This document shows positions 46,857 through 55,317 of a stretch of DNA of 64,000 bases, piece after piece. Position 1 is the stretch's first letter; every line of letters starts with the position of its first letter. The position numbers and the translations under genes are program-made. Source of the stretch: Pseudomonadota bacterium (GTDB taxonomy: Bacteria > Pseudomonadota > Gammaproteobacteria > Burkholderiales > Burkholderiaceae_F); NCBI GenBank assembly GCA_029778535.1, contig JAKOQB010000124.1:62001-126000 (forward strand). The letters are read 5' to 3'. The notes under the pieces are model-generated. The model was not told the DNA's origin and did not search any database. It was given only the letters and a program-made list of their open reading frames with translations.

Positions 46857-47444
46857 CTACGCCTGCGGCGCCGCGCTGTCGCCAGCCAGATCGCTCCACG
46901 CCAGGCCGCGCCGGGCGGCCAGCGAGCCGCCGAGCGCGTCCAGATCCGACGGCGTCAGAACGCGCTGCGCCAGCGGGCAGATGATCTGATCCTCGACGCG
47001 GTGATGCTCGATCTGCGCGTCGACGAAGCGCTTGATCAGCGCGCGGTCGGGCGGCCGCGCCTGCTCGAGTTCGATCGCACCGAGCAGCTCGCGCATCCCC
47101 CGCCACAGCGCGTCGATGGCGCCGTGATCCGCGCCCAGGCGCTCGATCGCCCGCGCGGCCGTGGCGCTCTCGCCGTTGCGCCGCGCCTGCCGCGCCCGCT
47201 GCAGCACCCGCGGAAACAGATCCTGCTCTTCGTCCGCATGGTGGCGCGGCATCGCCTCCTCGAAGAAGCGCCGGACCTCGCGCGCGGTGATGCCCGCCGC
47301 GGCGTCGGGTCCATGACGGTCGACGTGATCGGCAAGCCGCTCGATCAGCGCAATGACACGCTCGAAACGGTCATGGCAAGCAAGCCACAGGTGCAGCGCA
47401 TTGGCGAAGCCGCCGGCCGGCCGCCGGAAATCGATCAGATCCAC
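46857..47444 (-). CDS. Hemerythrin HHE-domain protein
   Basis: 195 residues from a GTG with GAGGGA. Two helical halves hold the iron ligands: ACHDRFERV and RHHADEEQDLFP in the first, DHGAIDALW and EHHRVEDQIICPLA in the second, fitting the HHE cation-binding four-helix bundle. It may bind a di-iron centre and sense or carry oxygen or nitric oxide. The track ORF extends 35 residues upstream without homology, so the GTG start is preferred. Confidence 0.85.
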   Translation of the reverse strand: MDLIDFRRPAGGFANALHLWLACHDRFERVIALIERLADHVDRHGPDAAAGITAREVRRFFEEAMPRHHADEEQDLFPRVLQRARQARRNGESATAARAIERLGADHGAIDALWRGMRELLGAIELEQARPPDRALIKRFVDAQIEHHRVEDQIICPLAQRVLTPSDLDALGGSLAARRGLAWSDLAGDSAAPQA

Positions 47445-47618
47445 TGTCTCCCTCGTGCGGCCGCCGCTTTTTGGGGCCGCGATTCGGCGCGCAACACCGC
47501 CGTGCTTCGATGTCGCTGCGCGCAGGATCGAGTTTGAAGCCGGCCGCACGCCGGCACAAGCGCCGGACCACTAGAATCCTCGCTGGCCGCCTCCGTGCGA
47601 GTAGCGATACGTAGCCCG

Positions 47619-48572
47619 ATGCAGCACAAGAACATCCTGGTCCTCGGCGGTTCCGGCTTCATCGGCCGCTACATCGTCAACCTGCTGGTCGACCGCGGCT
47701 GCCGCGTGCTGGTGCCGTCGCGACGGCGCGACCATGCCAAGCACCTGATCCTGCTGCCGACCTGCGACGTGGTCGACGCGAACATCCACGACGACGCAAC
47801 GCTGGACCAGCTTGTCGACGGCCAGGATGCGGTGATCAACCTGGTCGGCATCCTGCACGGAACGCAGCGCGAATTCGAGCGCGCGCACGTCGAGTTGCCG
47901 CAGCGGGTCATCGCCGCGTGCCGTGCGAAAGGCGTGCGACGGTACCTGCACATGAGCGCGCTGGGCGCCGATCCGAACGGGCCGTCGACGTACCAGCGCA
48001 GCAAGGGCACCGGCGAAGCGGCGGTGCGCGCGTCCGATCTCGACTGGACGATCTTCCGCCCCTCGGTCGTGTTCGGCGTCGAGGACCAGTTCCTGAACCT
48101 GTTCGCGCGCCTGGCGAAATGGTTCCCGGTGTTGCCGATCGGCGGCGCCGACGTGAAGTTCCAGCCGGTGTGGGTCGAGGACGTCGCAGCGGCGTTCGTC
48201 GCGAGCCTCGACAACCCGGCGACCTACCGCAAGGTCTACGAACTGGCGGGGCCCAAGATCTACACGCTGCGCGAGCTGGTGACGTTCGCCGCGCGCGCGT
48301 CCGGTCATCCGCGCCCGGTGATCGCGCTGCCCGATTCCATCGCCCGGCTGCAGGCCCTGCTGATGGAGCTGATGCCGGGGCCGACGCTGCTGTCGCGCGA
48401 CAACCTCGACTCGATGAAGCGCGACAACATCGCCTCGCAGCAGCCGTACCGACCCGCGCCGGAGCTCGGCCTGCACCACCTGGCGCCGCTGGAGCCGGAG
48501 GCGTCGCTGTATCTCGCGGGGCTGCATCCGCGCACGCACTTCAGCGGCTTCCGCGCCAAAGCGAGGCGATGA
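47619..48572 (+). CDS. NAD-dependent epimerase/dehydratase-like protein (NDUFA9 type)
   Basis: 317 residues. An N-terminal Rossmann motif ILVLGGSGFIGRYIVNLLV is followed by YRYLHMSALGADPNGPSTY, typical of the complex I NDUFA9-like atypical SDR branch, in which the YxxxK site is altered. A TAGAAT -10-like box lies at 47572. The product may act in quinone or lipid metabolism, but the substrate is not known. The gene overlaps cca by 4 bp (ATGA), a common betaproteobacterial pair. Confidence 0.85.
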   Translation: MQHKNILVLGGSGFIGRYIVNLLVDRGCRVLVPSRRRDHAKHLILLPTCDVVDANIHDDATLDQLVDGQDAVINLVGILHGTQREFERAHVELPQRVIAACRAKGVRRYLHMSALGADPNGPSTYQRSKGTGEAAVRASDLDWTIFRPSVVFGVEDQFLNLFARLAKWFPVLPIGGADVKFQPVWVEDVAAAFVASLDNPATYRKVYELAGPKIYTLRELVTFAARASGHPRPVIALPDSIARLQALLMELMPGPTLLSRDNLDSMKRDNIASQQPYRPAPELGLHHLAPLEPEASLYLAGLHPRTHFSGFRAKARR

Positions 48573-49783
48573 AGGTCTATGCCGTCGGCGGCTGCGTGCG
48601 CGACCAGCTTTTGGGGCTGCCGGTCGCCGACCGCGACTGGGTCGTCGTCGGCGCCACGCCCGACGAGCTGATCCGCGCCGGCTATCTGCCGGTCGGGCGC
48701 GACTTTCCGGTCTTTCTGCATCCGGCGACGCGCGAGGAATACGCGCTGGCGCGCACCGAGCGCAAGACCGCGCCGGGCTATCACGGCTTCGTGTTCCACG
48801 CCGCGCCCGACGTGACGCTGGAGCAGGACCTCGCGCGGCGCGACCTGACGATCAACGCGATGGCAATGGACGAAGCCGGGCAACTGATCGACCCGTTCGG
48901 CGGACGGCGCGATCTGGCGGCGCGCTTGCTGCGCCACGTCGGACCCGCATTCGCGGAGGACCCGGTGCGAATCCTGCGCGTGGCGCGCTTCGCCGCGCGC
49001 TTCACCGACTTCACGGTCGCCGACGAGACGCGTGCGCAGATGCGGGCGATGGTCGACGCGGGCGAGGTCGATGCGCTGGTGCCCGAGCGCGTGTGGCAGG
49101 AGCTGGCGCGCGGGCTGATGGAACGGCAGCCGTCTCGGATGTTCGAGGTGCTGCGCGACTGCGGCGCGCTGGCGCGGCTGCTGCCGCAAGTCGATCGGCT
49201 ATGGGGCGTACCGCAGCGCGCCGACTTTCACCCGGAGGTCGACACCGGCGTGCACGTGATGATGGTGATCGATGCCGCGGCGCGCCTGAACTACCCGCTG
49301 CCGGTGCGCTTCGCCGCCCTCACCCACGATCTGGGCAAGGGCACGACCGATCCGGCGCTGCTGCCGAGCCATCCCGGCCACGAGGCGCGCTCGGCCGAAC
49401 TGGTCGAAGCGGTCTGCACGCGCCTGCGCGTGCCGGGCGATTGCCGCGATCTGGCGCTGATCGTCGCCCGCGAGCACGGGCTCGTGCTGCGCATCGGTGA
49501 AATGCGCGCGGGTACCGTGCTCGAGCTGCTGGAACGCTGCGACGCGCTGCGCCGGCCCGATCGCTTTGCGCAGTTCCTCGATGCATGCGAGGCCGACTAT
49601 CGCGGCCGCGCCGGCAAGGAGGACGAGCCGTTTCCGTATCGGGCACCATGGCTCGCCGCGCTCGCTGCCGCGCGCGGCATCGACGCAGGCGCGATCGCCG
49701 CACGCCATCAAGACGACCAGCCGCGCATCGCCGAGGCGGTGCGGCAGGCGCGCATCGCGGCGATCGCGGCGATCCGGCGCTGA
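48569..49783 (+). CDS. cca: CCA-adding tRNA nucleotidyltransferase with HD domain
   Basis: 404 residues. The nucleotidyltransferase motif is GGCVRDQLLG with the catalytic carboxylates Asp21 and Asp23 in ADRDWVVVG. Downstream are RRDLTINAMAMD and EDPVRILRVARFAARF, and then an HD domain (HPEVDTGVHVMMVID, FAALTHDLGKGTTDP) with phosphatase activity, as in E. coli type Cca. It repairs and builds the 3' CCA of tRNAs. It overlaps the preceding epimerase-like gene by 4 bp and ends 29 bp before the convergent DUF2905 gene. Confidence 0.95.
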   Translation: MKVYAVGGCVRDQLLGLPVADRDWVVVGATPDELIRAGYLPVGRDFPVFLHPATREEYALARTERKTAPGYHGFVFHAAPDVTLEQDLARRDLTINAMAMDEAGQLIDPFGGRRDLAARLLRHVGPAFAEDPVRILRVARFAARFTDFTVADETRAQMRAMVDAGEVDALVPERVWQELARGLMERQPSRMFEVLRDCGALARLLPQVDRLWGVPQRADFHPEVDTGVHVMMVIDAAARLNYPLPVRFAALTHDLGKGTTDPALLPSHPGHEARSAELVEAVCTRLRVPGDCRDLALIVAREHGLVLRIGEMRAGTVLELLERCDALRRPDRFAQFLDACEADYRGRAGKEDEPFPYRAPWLAALAAARGIDAGAIAARHQDDQPRIAEAVRQARIAAIAAIRR

Positions 49784-49812
49784 TCCGGGCGGCGCGCACG
49801 CCGACCGCGCCG

Positions 49813-50004
49813 TCAGATCAGGCGGCCGATCACGAATGCGATCAGCGTGAGCAGCAGCGTGCTGGCGAACGGCAGCAGGTAGTCGCGCTTGCCGATGCGG
49901 ATTCGGAAATCGCCCGGCAGCCGGCCGATGCCAAGCCGTTGCAGCCACGGCTGCAGCGCGGTCAACACGATCAGCGCCAGGAACAGGGTGACGATGAAGC
50001 GCAT
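49813..50004 (-). CDS. DUF2905 small membrane protein
   Basis: 63 residues with two hydrophobic segments (FIVTLFLALIVLTALQPWL and LLPFASTLLLTLIAFVIGRLI) and the central motif GIGRLPGDFRIRIGK that marks DUF2905. Function unknown. ATG 50004 is preferred to the track TTG, which adds eight unsupported residues. It lies just downstream of midA on the same strand and faces cca convergently. Confidence 0.85.
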   Translation of the reverse strand: MRFIVTLFLALIVLTALQPWLQRLGIGRLPGDFRIRIGKRDYLLPFASTLLLTLIAFVIGRLI

Positions 50005-50032
50005 CTTCGCGTCGGGCGTCGGGCGCAACCGG

Positions 50033-51199
50033 TCAAAGGCGGTGCGCGCGGTCGCCGCGCGCGAAGCCGATCAGCGGCGCATCGACGGCGCGGCCGAGCG
50101 CGAGCACCTTCACCAGTTCGCCCATCTCGGCTTCCGAGATCAGCCGGTGCGCCTCGTTGGCGCGGGCGTGCGTGTGGTCGGCCTGCAGCAGGTCGGCGAG
50201 GCCGCAGTTCAGCAGGAAGTGCGCCTGCGACGTGTAGCCGAGCATGGACAGGCCGGCCGAGTGCGCGGCATCGGCCAGCGCGCTGAAATCGACGTGCGCG
50301 GTGATGTCGTTCAGCCCCGGCAGCCACAGCGGATCGGCGTGCGCGTGATGGCGGTAGTGGCACATCAGCGTGCCCATCAGCCGCTGCGGGTGGTAGTACT
50401 CGCGGCGCGGAAAGCCGTAGTCGATCAGCAACGCGACACCGCGCGCAAGCCAGTCGGCAAGCGACGCGACCCACGCGCGCGCGATCAGGCCGACCTCCGA
50501 GCCGTAACCGTCGGGCAGCGCGCCGACCTCGGCCTCGATCGCCGCCACCGCGGTCGCGAGTTCTCGTCCCGCCGGGGCCTCGGCGAGCACGAGGCGATCG
50601 CCGTCGATCGTCGTCACGCCGCGCTCCTGCACGCGCCCCTCGCGCTTGACGAAAAGCTGCACCGGCATCACGTCGAGCACTTCGTTGGCGATCACGACGC
50701 CGTCGAAGCGCGCCGGCGGCGCGGTCAGCCACTCGACGCCGCGGCCCGCCAGAGTGGCGAGCTGGCGCTCGCGCAGGTCGGCCGACAGCTCGACGATCGC
50801 GTAGCGGACGTCGCGCGCGCCGAGTTGCGCAAGCGCGTCGAGCAGGTCGCGCGCGAGCGCGCCGGAGCCGGCGCCGAACTCGAGCACGTGCGGCGCGCAG
50901 TGGTCGAACGCCTGCACCACCTGATTCGCCAGCGAGCGCGCGAACAGCGGCGAGATCTCCGGCGCGGTGACGAAGTCGCCGCCGCTCGCGGCATCGCCGA
51001 ACTTGCGGGTGCCCGCCGCGTAATAGCCGAACCCCGGCGCGTACAGCGCCAGCTCCATGTAGCGGTCGAACCCGATCCACCCGCCCGCACGCTCGATCGC
51101 GCCGCGGATGTGCGCGGCCACGCGCGCGCTGTGCGCTAGCGCCTCGGCGCTCGGGGCCGCGAGCGAGGAGCGAGGATTCAATTGAGGATTCAGTCCCAC
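50033..51199 (-). CDS. Class I SAM-dependent methyltransferase, MidA/NDUFAF7 family
   Basis: 388 residues from a GTG. The N-terminus has the family RVAAHIRGAIERAGGWIGFDRYMELALYAPG and GYYAAGTRKFGDAASGGDF, followed by VLEFGAGSGALARDLL, the SAM motif. Mitochondrial NDUFAF7 methylates a complex I subunit arginine; the bacterial role is unclear. The NDUFA9-like gene nearby points to a shared complex I theme, but this is inference. The start codon directly abuts the GGATCAC tandem array E. Confidence 0.85.
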   Translation of the reverse strand: MGLNPQLNPRSSLAAPSAEALAHSARVAAHIRGAIERAGGWIGFDRYMELALYAPGFGYYAAGTRKFGDAASGGDFVTAPEISPLFARSLANQVVQAFDHCAPHVLEFGAGSGALARDLLDALAQLGARDVRYAIVELSADLRERQLATLAGRGVEWLTAPPARFDGVVIANEVLDVMPVQLFVKREGRVQERGVTTIDGDRLVLAEAPAGRELATAVAAIEAEVGALPDGYGSEVGLIARAWVASLADWLARGVALLIDYGFPRREYYHPQRLMGTLMCHYRHHAHADPLWLPGLNDITAHVDFSALADAAHSAGLSMLGYTSQAHFLLNCGLADLLQADHTHARANEAHRLISEAEMGELVKVLALGRAVDAPLIGFARGDRAHRL

Positions 51200-51248
51200 G
51201 GATCACGGATCACGGATCACGGATCACGGATCACGGATCACGGCTCAT
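51200..51248. repeat. Heptamer array E (six perfect GGATCAC units)
   Basis: Six exact tandem GGATCAC units at 51200-51241, followed by one imperfect unit (ggctcat). It lies between the divergent midA start (its GTG complement abuts the array) and folM. It is the same unit as in array B but in direct orientation only. Confidence 0.9.
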
Positions 51249-51272
51249 GCTACCGGTAAACTCCCCCGCCCC

Positions 51273-52058
51273 ATGACCACTCACACCGAAGCCGCCCCGC
51301 GCGGCGCGCTCGTCACCGGCGCGGCGCGCCGGATCGGGCGCGCGATCGCGCTCGCGCTGGCGCGCGACGGCTGGGACGTCGCGGTCCATTTCGGCACCTC
51401 GCGTGACGAGGCGCTCGCGACCGTGCGCGAGATCGAGCGGCTCGGACGGCGCGCAACCGCGGTCCAGCGCGACCTCGCGGACGAGGCTGGCGTGCGGTCG
51501 CTGCTCGACGAGTGCGCGGCCGCGCTCGGACCGATGCGCTGCGTGGTCAACAGCGCGTCGATCTTCGAGTACGACGATGCGGTGAACTTCCGGCCCGATC
51601 TGCTCGACCGGATGATGCGCATCAACTGCGCCGCGCCGATCCTGCTCGCGCACGGCCTGCACGCGCGCATCGCCGACGGCGAGCACGGCGTGGTGATCAA
51701 CCTGCTGGACCAGAAGCTGTGGAACCCGAATCCGGATTTCCTCAGCTACACGATGTCGAAGGCGGCGCTGCAGGAAGCGACGACGCTGCTGGCGCAGGCG
51801 CTGGCGCCGAAGCTGCGCGTGGTCGGCGTCGCGCCCGGCATCACGCTGGCGTCGGGCACGCAGAGCGCAGCGGGCTTCACCGCCGCGCACGCGACCGCGC
51901 CGCTCGGCCGCGGCAGCACGCCGGACGACGTGGCGCAGGCGGTCGTCTATCTGGCGCGCGCGCGCGCGGTGACCGGCACCACGCTGCTGGTCGACGGCGG
52001 CCAGCATCTGGCGCCGTCGCCGCGCGACGTGATGTTCCTGACGGAGCCGCAACAATGA
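51273..52058 (+). CDS. folM: SDR-family reductase, FolM/pteridine reductase-like
   Basis: 261 residues. The N-terminal [17 protein letters not shown] is the TGxxxRIG variant found in pteridine reductases and FolM. The catalytic pair is in [19 protein letters not shown], and the strand motif [13 protein letters not shown] is typical. FolM reduces dihydromonapterin or dihydrofolate. Its ATG is close to a TAAACT -10-like box. It overlaps folB by 4 bp, and folM-folB-ttcA form one coupled run, so the pterin link is supported by context. Confidence 0.85.
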   Translation: MTTHTEAAPRGALVTGAARRIGRAIALALARDGWDVAVHFGTSRDEALATVREIERLGRRATAVQRDLADEAGVRSLLDECAAALGPMRCVVNSASIFEYDDAVNFRPDLLDRMMRINCAAPILLAHGLHARIADGEHGVVINLLDQKLWNPNPDFLSYTMSKAALQEATTLLAQALAPKLRVVGVAPGITLASGTQSAAGFTAAHATAPLGRGSTPDDVAQAVVYLARARAVTGTTLLVDGGQHLAPSPRDVMFLTEPQQ

Positions 52059-52456
52059 CCACGTGGTGGAGCGATCCGCGCCTGGCCCAGTGCCGGCGCA
52101 TCTTCCTGCGCGAGGTGCTGCTCGATGCCAATATCGGCATCCACGCGTTCGAGAAGGCCGGCGCGCAGCGGCTCGCGATCAGCGTCGACCTGTTCGTGCC
52201 GCTCGCGCTGTCCACGCCGCATCACGACCGCATCAGCGAGGTGGTCGACTACGACTTCGTGCGCACCGCCATCCGCCACCGCATCGAGCGCGGCCACATC
52301 AACCTGCAGGAGACGCTGGTCGACGACCTGGCGCGCGAACTGCTCGCGCACCCGGCGGTGACCGCAGTGCGCGTGTCGAGCGAAAAGCCGGACGTGTATG
52401 CCGACGTCGAGGCGGTCGGCGTCGAGGTGTTTCGATTCAAGGAGGCCGCGAAATGA
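52055..52456 (+). CDS. folB: Dihydroneopterin aldolase
   Basis: 133 residues. [33 protein letters not shown] is the family N-terminus, and [17 protein letters not shown] with a later [19 protein letters not shown] completes the tunnel-fold. It cleaves dihydroneopterin in folate synthesis. The ATG overlaps the folM stop by 4 bp, and its stop overlaps the ttcA start by 4 bp. Confidence 0.92.
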   Translation: MTTWWSDPRLAQCRRIFLREVLLDANIGIHAFEKAGAQRLAISVDLFVPLALSTPHHDRISEVVDYDFVRTAIRHRIERGHINLQETLVDDLARELLAHPAVTAVRVSSEKPDVYADVEAVGVEVFRFKEAAK

Positions 52457-53355
52457 ACGCCCCCGCCGAACTGCAGCGCGCGGAGAAGATCGCGCGCGAT
52501 GACCACAAGCTGGAGAAGCGGTTGTGCCGGCTCGCCGGCCAGGCGATCGCCGACTTCAACATGATCGAGGACGGCGACCGCGTGATGGTCTGCCTGTCGG
52601 GCGGCAAGGACAGCTACGGGCTGCTCGACGTGCTGCTGAAGCTGCGCGAGCGCGCGCCGATCTCGTTCGACCTCGTCGCGGTCAACCTCGACCAGAAGCA
52701 GCCGGGCTTCCCCGCGCACGTGCTGCCGGAGTATCTGACAAAGCTCGGCGTGCCGTTCCGCATCGAGACACAGGACACCTACTCGGTCGTCACGCGCGTG
52801 ATCCCGCAGGGCAAGACGATGTGCTCGCTGTGCTCGCGGCTGCGGCGCGGGATTCTCTATCGCGTGGCGAGCGAACTTAACGCCACCAAGATCGCGCTCG
52901 GGCACCACCGCGACGACATCCTCGGCACGTTCTTCCTGAACCTGTTCTACGGCGGGAAACTGAAGTCGATGCCGCCCAAGCTCGTCAGCGACGACGGCCG
53001 GCACGTCGTGATCCGGCCGCTCGCGTACGTGAAGGAAGCCGACCTCGCGCGCTACGCGCAGATCATGCAGTTCCCGATCATCCCCTGCAACCTGTGCGGC
53101 TCGCAGGACAACCTGAAGCGGCAGGAGGTGAAGCGGATGCTCGCCGAATGGGACAAGCGCTTCCCGGGCCGCGTCGAAAACGCCTTCAATGCGCTCGCAC
53201 GCGTGGTGCCGTCGCATCTGCTGGATGCGCAGATGTTCGACTTCGCTTCAGTGCGCGCGGGCGGCGTCGCTGATCGAGACGGCGACATCGCCTTTGACGA
53301 AGAACCCGGCGCCGAACCCGAAATCATCCGGTCACTTACGCAGCATCGGGCCTGA
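52453..53355 (+). CDS. ttcA: tRNA 2-thiocytidine synthetase TtcA
   Basis: 300 residues. The PP-loop motif SGGKDSYG is at 49-56, and the iron-sulfur cluster cysteines are in MCSLCSRL and PCNLCGSQ, exactly the TtcA layout. It thiolates cytidine 32 of tRNAs using ATP. The [21 protein letters not shown] segment is a strong family marker. It is coupled to folB by a 4-bp overlap and is the last gene of the folM-folB-ttcA run. Confidence 0.95.
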   Translation: MNAPAELQRAEKIARDDHKLEKRLCRLAGQAIADFNMIEDGDRVMVCLSGGKDSYGLLDVLLKLRERAPISFDLVAVNLDQKQPGFPAHVLPEYLTKLGVPFRIETQDTYSVVTRVIPQGKTMCSLCSRLRRGILYRVASELNATKIALGHHRDDILGTFFLNLFYGGKLKSMPPKLVSDDGRHVVIRPLAYVKEADLARYAQIMQFPIIPCNLCGSQDNLKRQEVKRMLAEWDKRFPGRVENAFNALARVVPSHLLDAQMFDFASVRAGGVADRDGDIAFDEEPGAEPEIIRSLTQHRA

Positions 53356-53370
53356 TCCGTTGCACTGCGA

Positions 53371-54537
53371 TCAGTTCAACGCTACCGCGTTGCGTTGATC
53401 CGGTTTCACCGCGTTTGCGCCCGGCTTCAGGTCGACCCGCACGTTCCACAGCATCGACTCGGTGCCCCGCTTCGCGCTGCCGATCACGTAATAGGTTCCC
53501 GCCGTGAGCGGCGGCGTGTGCGCGTTGCCCTGCGGATCCGTCGTCAGTACGCCAAGCGCATCGGCCTGAATTCCCTGCAGCCCCAGCGCGCAGCCGGGCG
53601 CCTTGTTCCGGCAGGCACTCATCCCGCTCCGGTAGATCGGCACGCCCGGGGGCGGACGATAACCGCGGCTAGCAAGCGCGACCTCGACGCTGTGGCGAAG
53701 CACGATGAACTTGCTGCCCGCCGGCGAACTGAATGCGCCGTCGTCCGCCTGGAAGCCAGCCGCGAGATTCAGCACGGCACCGTCGCGCGGGTTCGCATCG
53801 CCTTTCGCCGTTGGTACGGGCGCAGGCTGCGCATTCGACGTTGCGGGCGCCGCAACGGCCACCGGCGCGGCGCCGACACGGACCAGCACGCAGTCCTGTC
53901 CCGCCCAGTTGATCCGATCGGGACCGTCGAAATCGAACACGAACAGCTTGAACGTGGTCTTCGGAATGACTGCCACGCGCTTCGCATCGCCGCGATATTC
54001 GACGCGGTCGAGTTCCTGCACCCCGGCGCGTTGGTCCGAACCAGGCAGGCGGTCCGCGCGAAACTCGAATACACCGCCACCGAACAACACCTCGCACAGC
54101 CCGCCTTTCAGCATCGCGCCCAACTGCGCGAACGGATCCGACGAATTGCCGCGGTTCGACGTCGGTCGCGTCCACTTGCCGAGCAGCGGGTTGCGATCGG
54201 CCGGCAGCGGCGGGCGCTTCAGCCACGTGCGGCGCGCTTCTTCGAGCGCGTCGCCCTGCGCTCCCTGCGGCGACATGCCGCCGGCAGGCGCGCCGCCCTG
54301 ATATCCCGGCGCGGCGCCCTGGCCCGACGGCGCATCCAGGCGGCGCGATTCCTCCTGCTGCCGGCGCGCGTTGTCGTTCATGATCTGTTGCTGCCGTTGC
54401 TGCTCCTGGCGCTGCTGCTCCTGCTGGCGCCAATATTCGCGCTGCTGGCGCTCGTACTCCATCTGCGCGGGCGTCTGCGCCGCCACCTGCAGCACGGCGA
54501 CCGCAAGCGCAAGCAGTGCGGCTCGAACGGGTGTCAT
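53371..54537 (-). CDS. Exported Gln-rich protein, unknown function
   Basis: 388 residues with AAGGAGG and a signal peptide (VRAALLALAVAVLQVAAQ). The first ~45 mature residues are a Gln/Glu/Arg coiled coil (YERQQREYWRQQEQQRQEQQ), followed by a Gly/Ala/Pro linker and a C-terminal part with CEVLFGGGVFEFRAD and a later ...TAGTYYVIGSAKRGTESMLW. No family is recognised. It lies 59 bp after the 54597 gene on the same strand and probably shares its promoter, which carries a CGGTAAC operator pair. Confidence 0.75.
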   Translation of the reverse strand: MTPVRAALLALAVAVLQVAAQTPAQMEYERQQREYWRQQEQQRQEQQRQQQIMNDNARRQQEESRRLDAPSGQGAAPGYQGGAPAGGMSPQGAQGDALEEARRTWLKRPPLPADRNPLLGKWTRPTSNRGNSSDPFAQLGAMLKGGLCEVLFGGGVFEFRADRLPGSDQRAGVQELDRVEYRGDAKRVAVIPKTTFKLFVFDFDGPDRINWAGQDCVLVRVGAAPVAVAAPATSNAQPAPVPTAKGDANPRDGAVLNLAAGFQADDGAFSSPAGSKFIVLRHSVEVALASRGYRPPPGVPIYRSGMSACRNKAPGCALGLQGIQADALGVLTTDPQGNAHTPPLTAGTYYVIGSAKRGTESMLWNVRVDLKPGANAVKPDQRNAVALN

Positions 54538-54596
54538 CGCGACCTCCTTCGACGACTGACTGAACCGAGGCAACGCGCCGCGTCCTGCCCGCTGCG

Positions 54597-55160
54597 TCAC
54601 TTCGCTCGCACCATCTGCACATTCCTCGGCTGGACAAAGCGATCGCGGTGCGCGGAGTTGACCAAGGTGATCCAGTCCTTCACGCACAGCGTCGCGTACT
54701 CGTACTTCTCGGCGGTCGAGAACAGCGTTACCTTGCCGCGCGAGAAAATGGCCGCCTCGACGAGCGCGGGCCCGAACGGAGTGACGCAGACCACGCCTTC
54801 CTCCTCGGTGCCCTTGTGAGGCGCATTGCCCGCAATGCTCAGGCTGCCGCCGTCAAAGGCGATCGAACCGCGGACGTTGAGGTTCTGCATCAGTTTCGGC
54901 AACTGCGCGCCGACGACGCGCTGCAGTTCCGCACGCACCGCAGGCTCCTTCAGCAATCCTTCGCTGTCGTCCCGCCCGGGCGATGCGGTGTACTTCGCGA
55001 GCAGCGCACGCGCCTGCGCTTCGCGCGCCTTGGCCAGTTGCTGCGCGGCCGATTGCGCTCCCGCGTCCATGGAAATCAGTGACAGCGCGCAGCCCGTTGC
55101 AGCGGTCAGCGCAGCTGCGCATCCGGCAGTGAAAGCAAAGGCGCGGGGCAGATGATTCAC
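54597..55160 (-). CDS. Exported hypothetical protein
   Basis: 187 residues from a GTG. A signal peptide (AFAFTAGCAAALTAATGCALSL) leads to a mostly helical protein (AQQLAKAREAQARALLAKYTASP) with a later FDGGSLSIAGNAPHKG and KYEYATLCVKDW. The Cys in TGCALS has a weak lipobox, so lipidation is uncertain. No family is recognised. A CGGTAAC pair with an 11-bp period lies 106 bp upstream, the first site of the candidate SARP regulon. Confidence 0.7.
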   Translation of the reverse strand: MNHLPRAFAFTAGCAAALTAATGCALSLISMDAGAQSAAQQLAKAREAQARALLAKYTASPGRDDSEGLLKEPAVRAELQRVVGAQLPKLMQNLNVRGSIAFDGGSLSIAGNAPHKGTEEEGVVCVTPFGPALVEAAIFSRGKVTLFSTAEKYEYATLCVKDWITLVNSAHRDRFVQPRNVQMVRAK

Positions 55161-55248
55161 GGTCGTCGTCCTCGATCGGTGATGGCTGTCTGTTTTTGGA
55201 ACTGCGCGGGGAACTGCGAGACCGCCGTTCCCGGTGAACATGGAGGCG

Positions 55249-55283
55249 ACTCTATGGCCGCGGCTGTTACCGGCCCGTTACCG
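55249..55283 (-). promoter_or_regulatory. SARP-type operator/promoter 1 (CGGTAAC pair)
   Basis: Minus strand: CGGTAAC at 55283-55277 and again at 55272-55266, period 11 bp. The hexamer TAGAGT (55254-55249) starts 11 nt after the second unit, where a -10 would lie. It is upstream of the 54597-55160 gene. Confidence 0.7.
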
Positions 55284-55317
55284 CGGACGATCGATCCCAG
55301 ATCGCCAGACCTTGCGT

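Noticed and set aside
51200-51248. GGATCAC array considered as a CRISPR array
   Set aside because: Units are 7 bp with no spacers; no cas genes nearby.
51250-51260. CCGGTAAACT before folM considered as a SARP half site
   Set aside because: No second unit at the 11-bp spacing, and the motif differs; it is more likely part of a -10 region.
54597-55160. Lipobox in TGCALS of the exported hypothetical
   Set aside because: The -3 residue is not the usual Leu/Val/Ile, so lipidation was not claimed.
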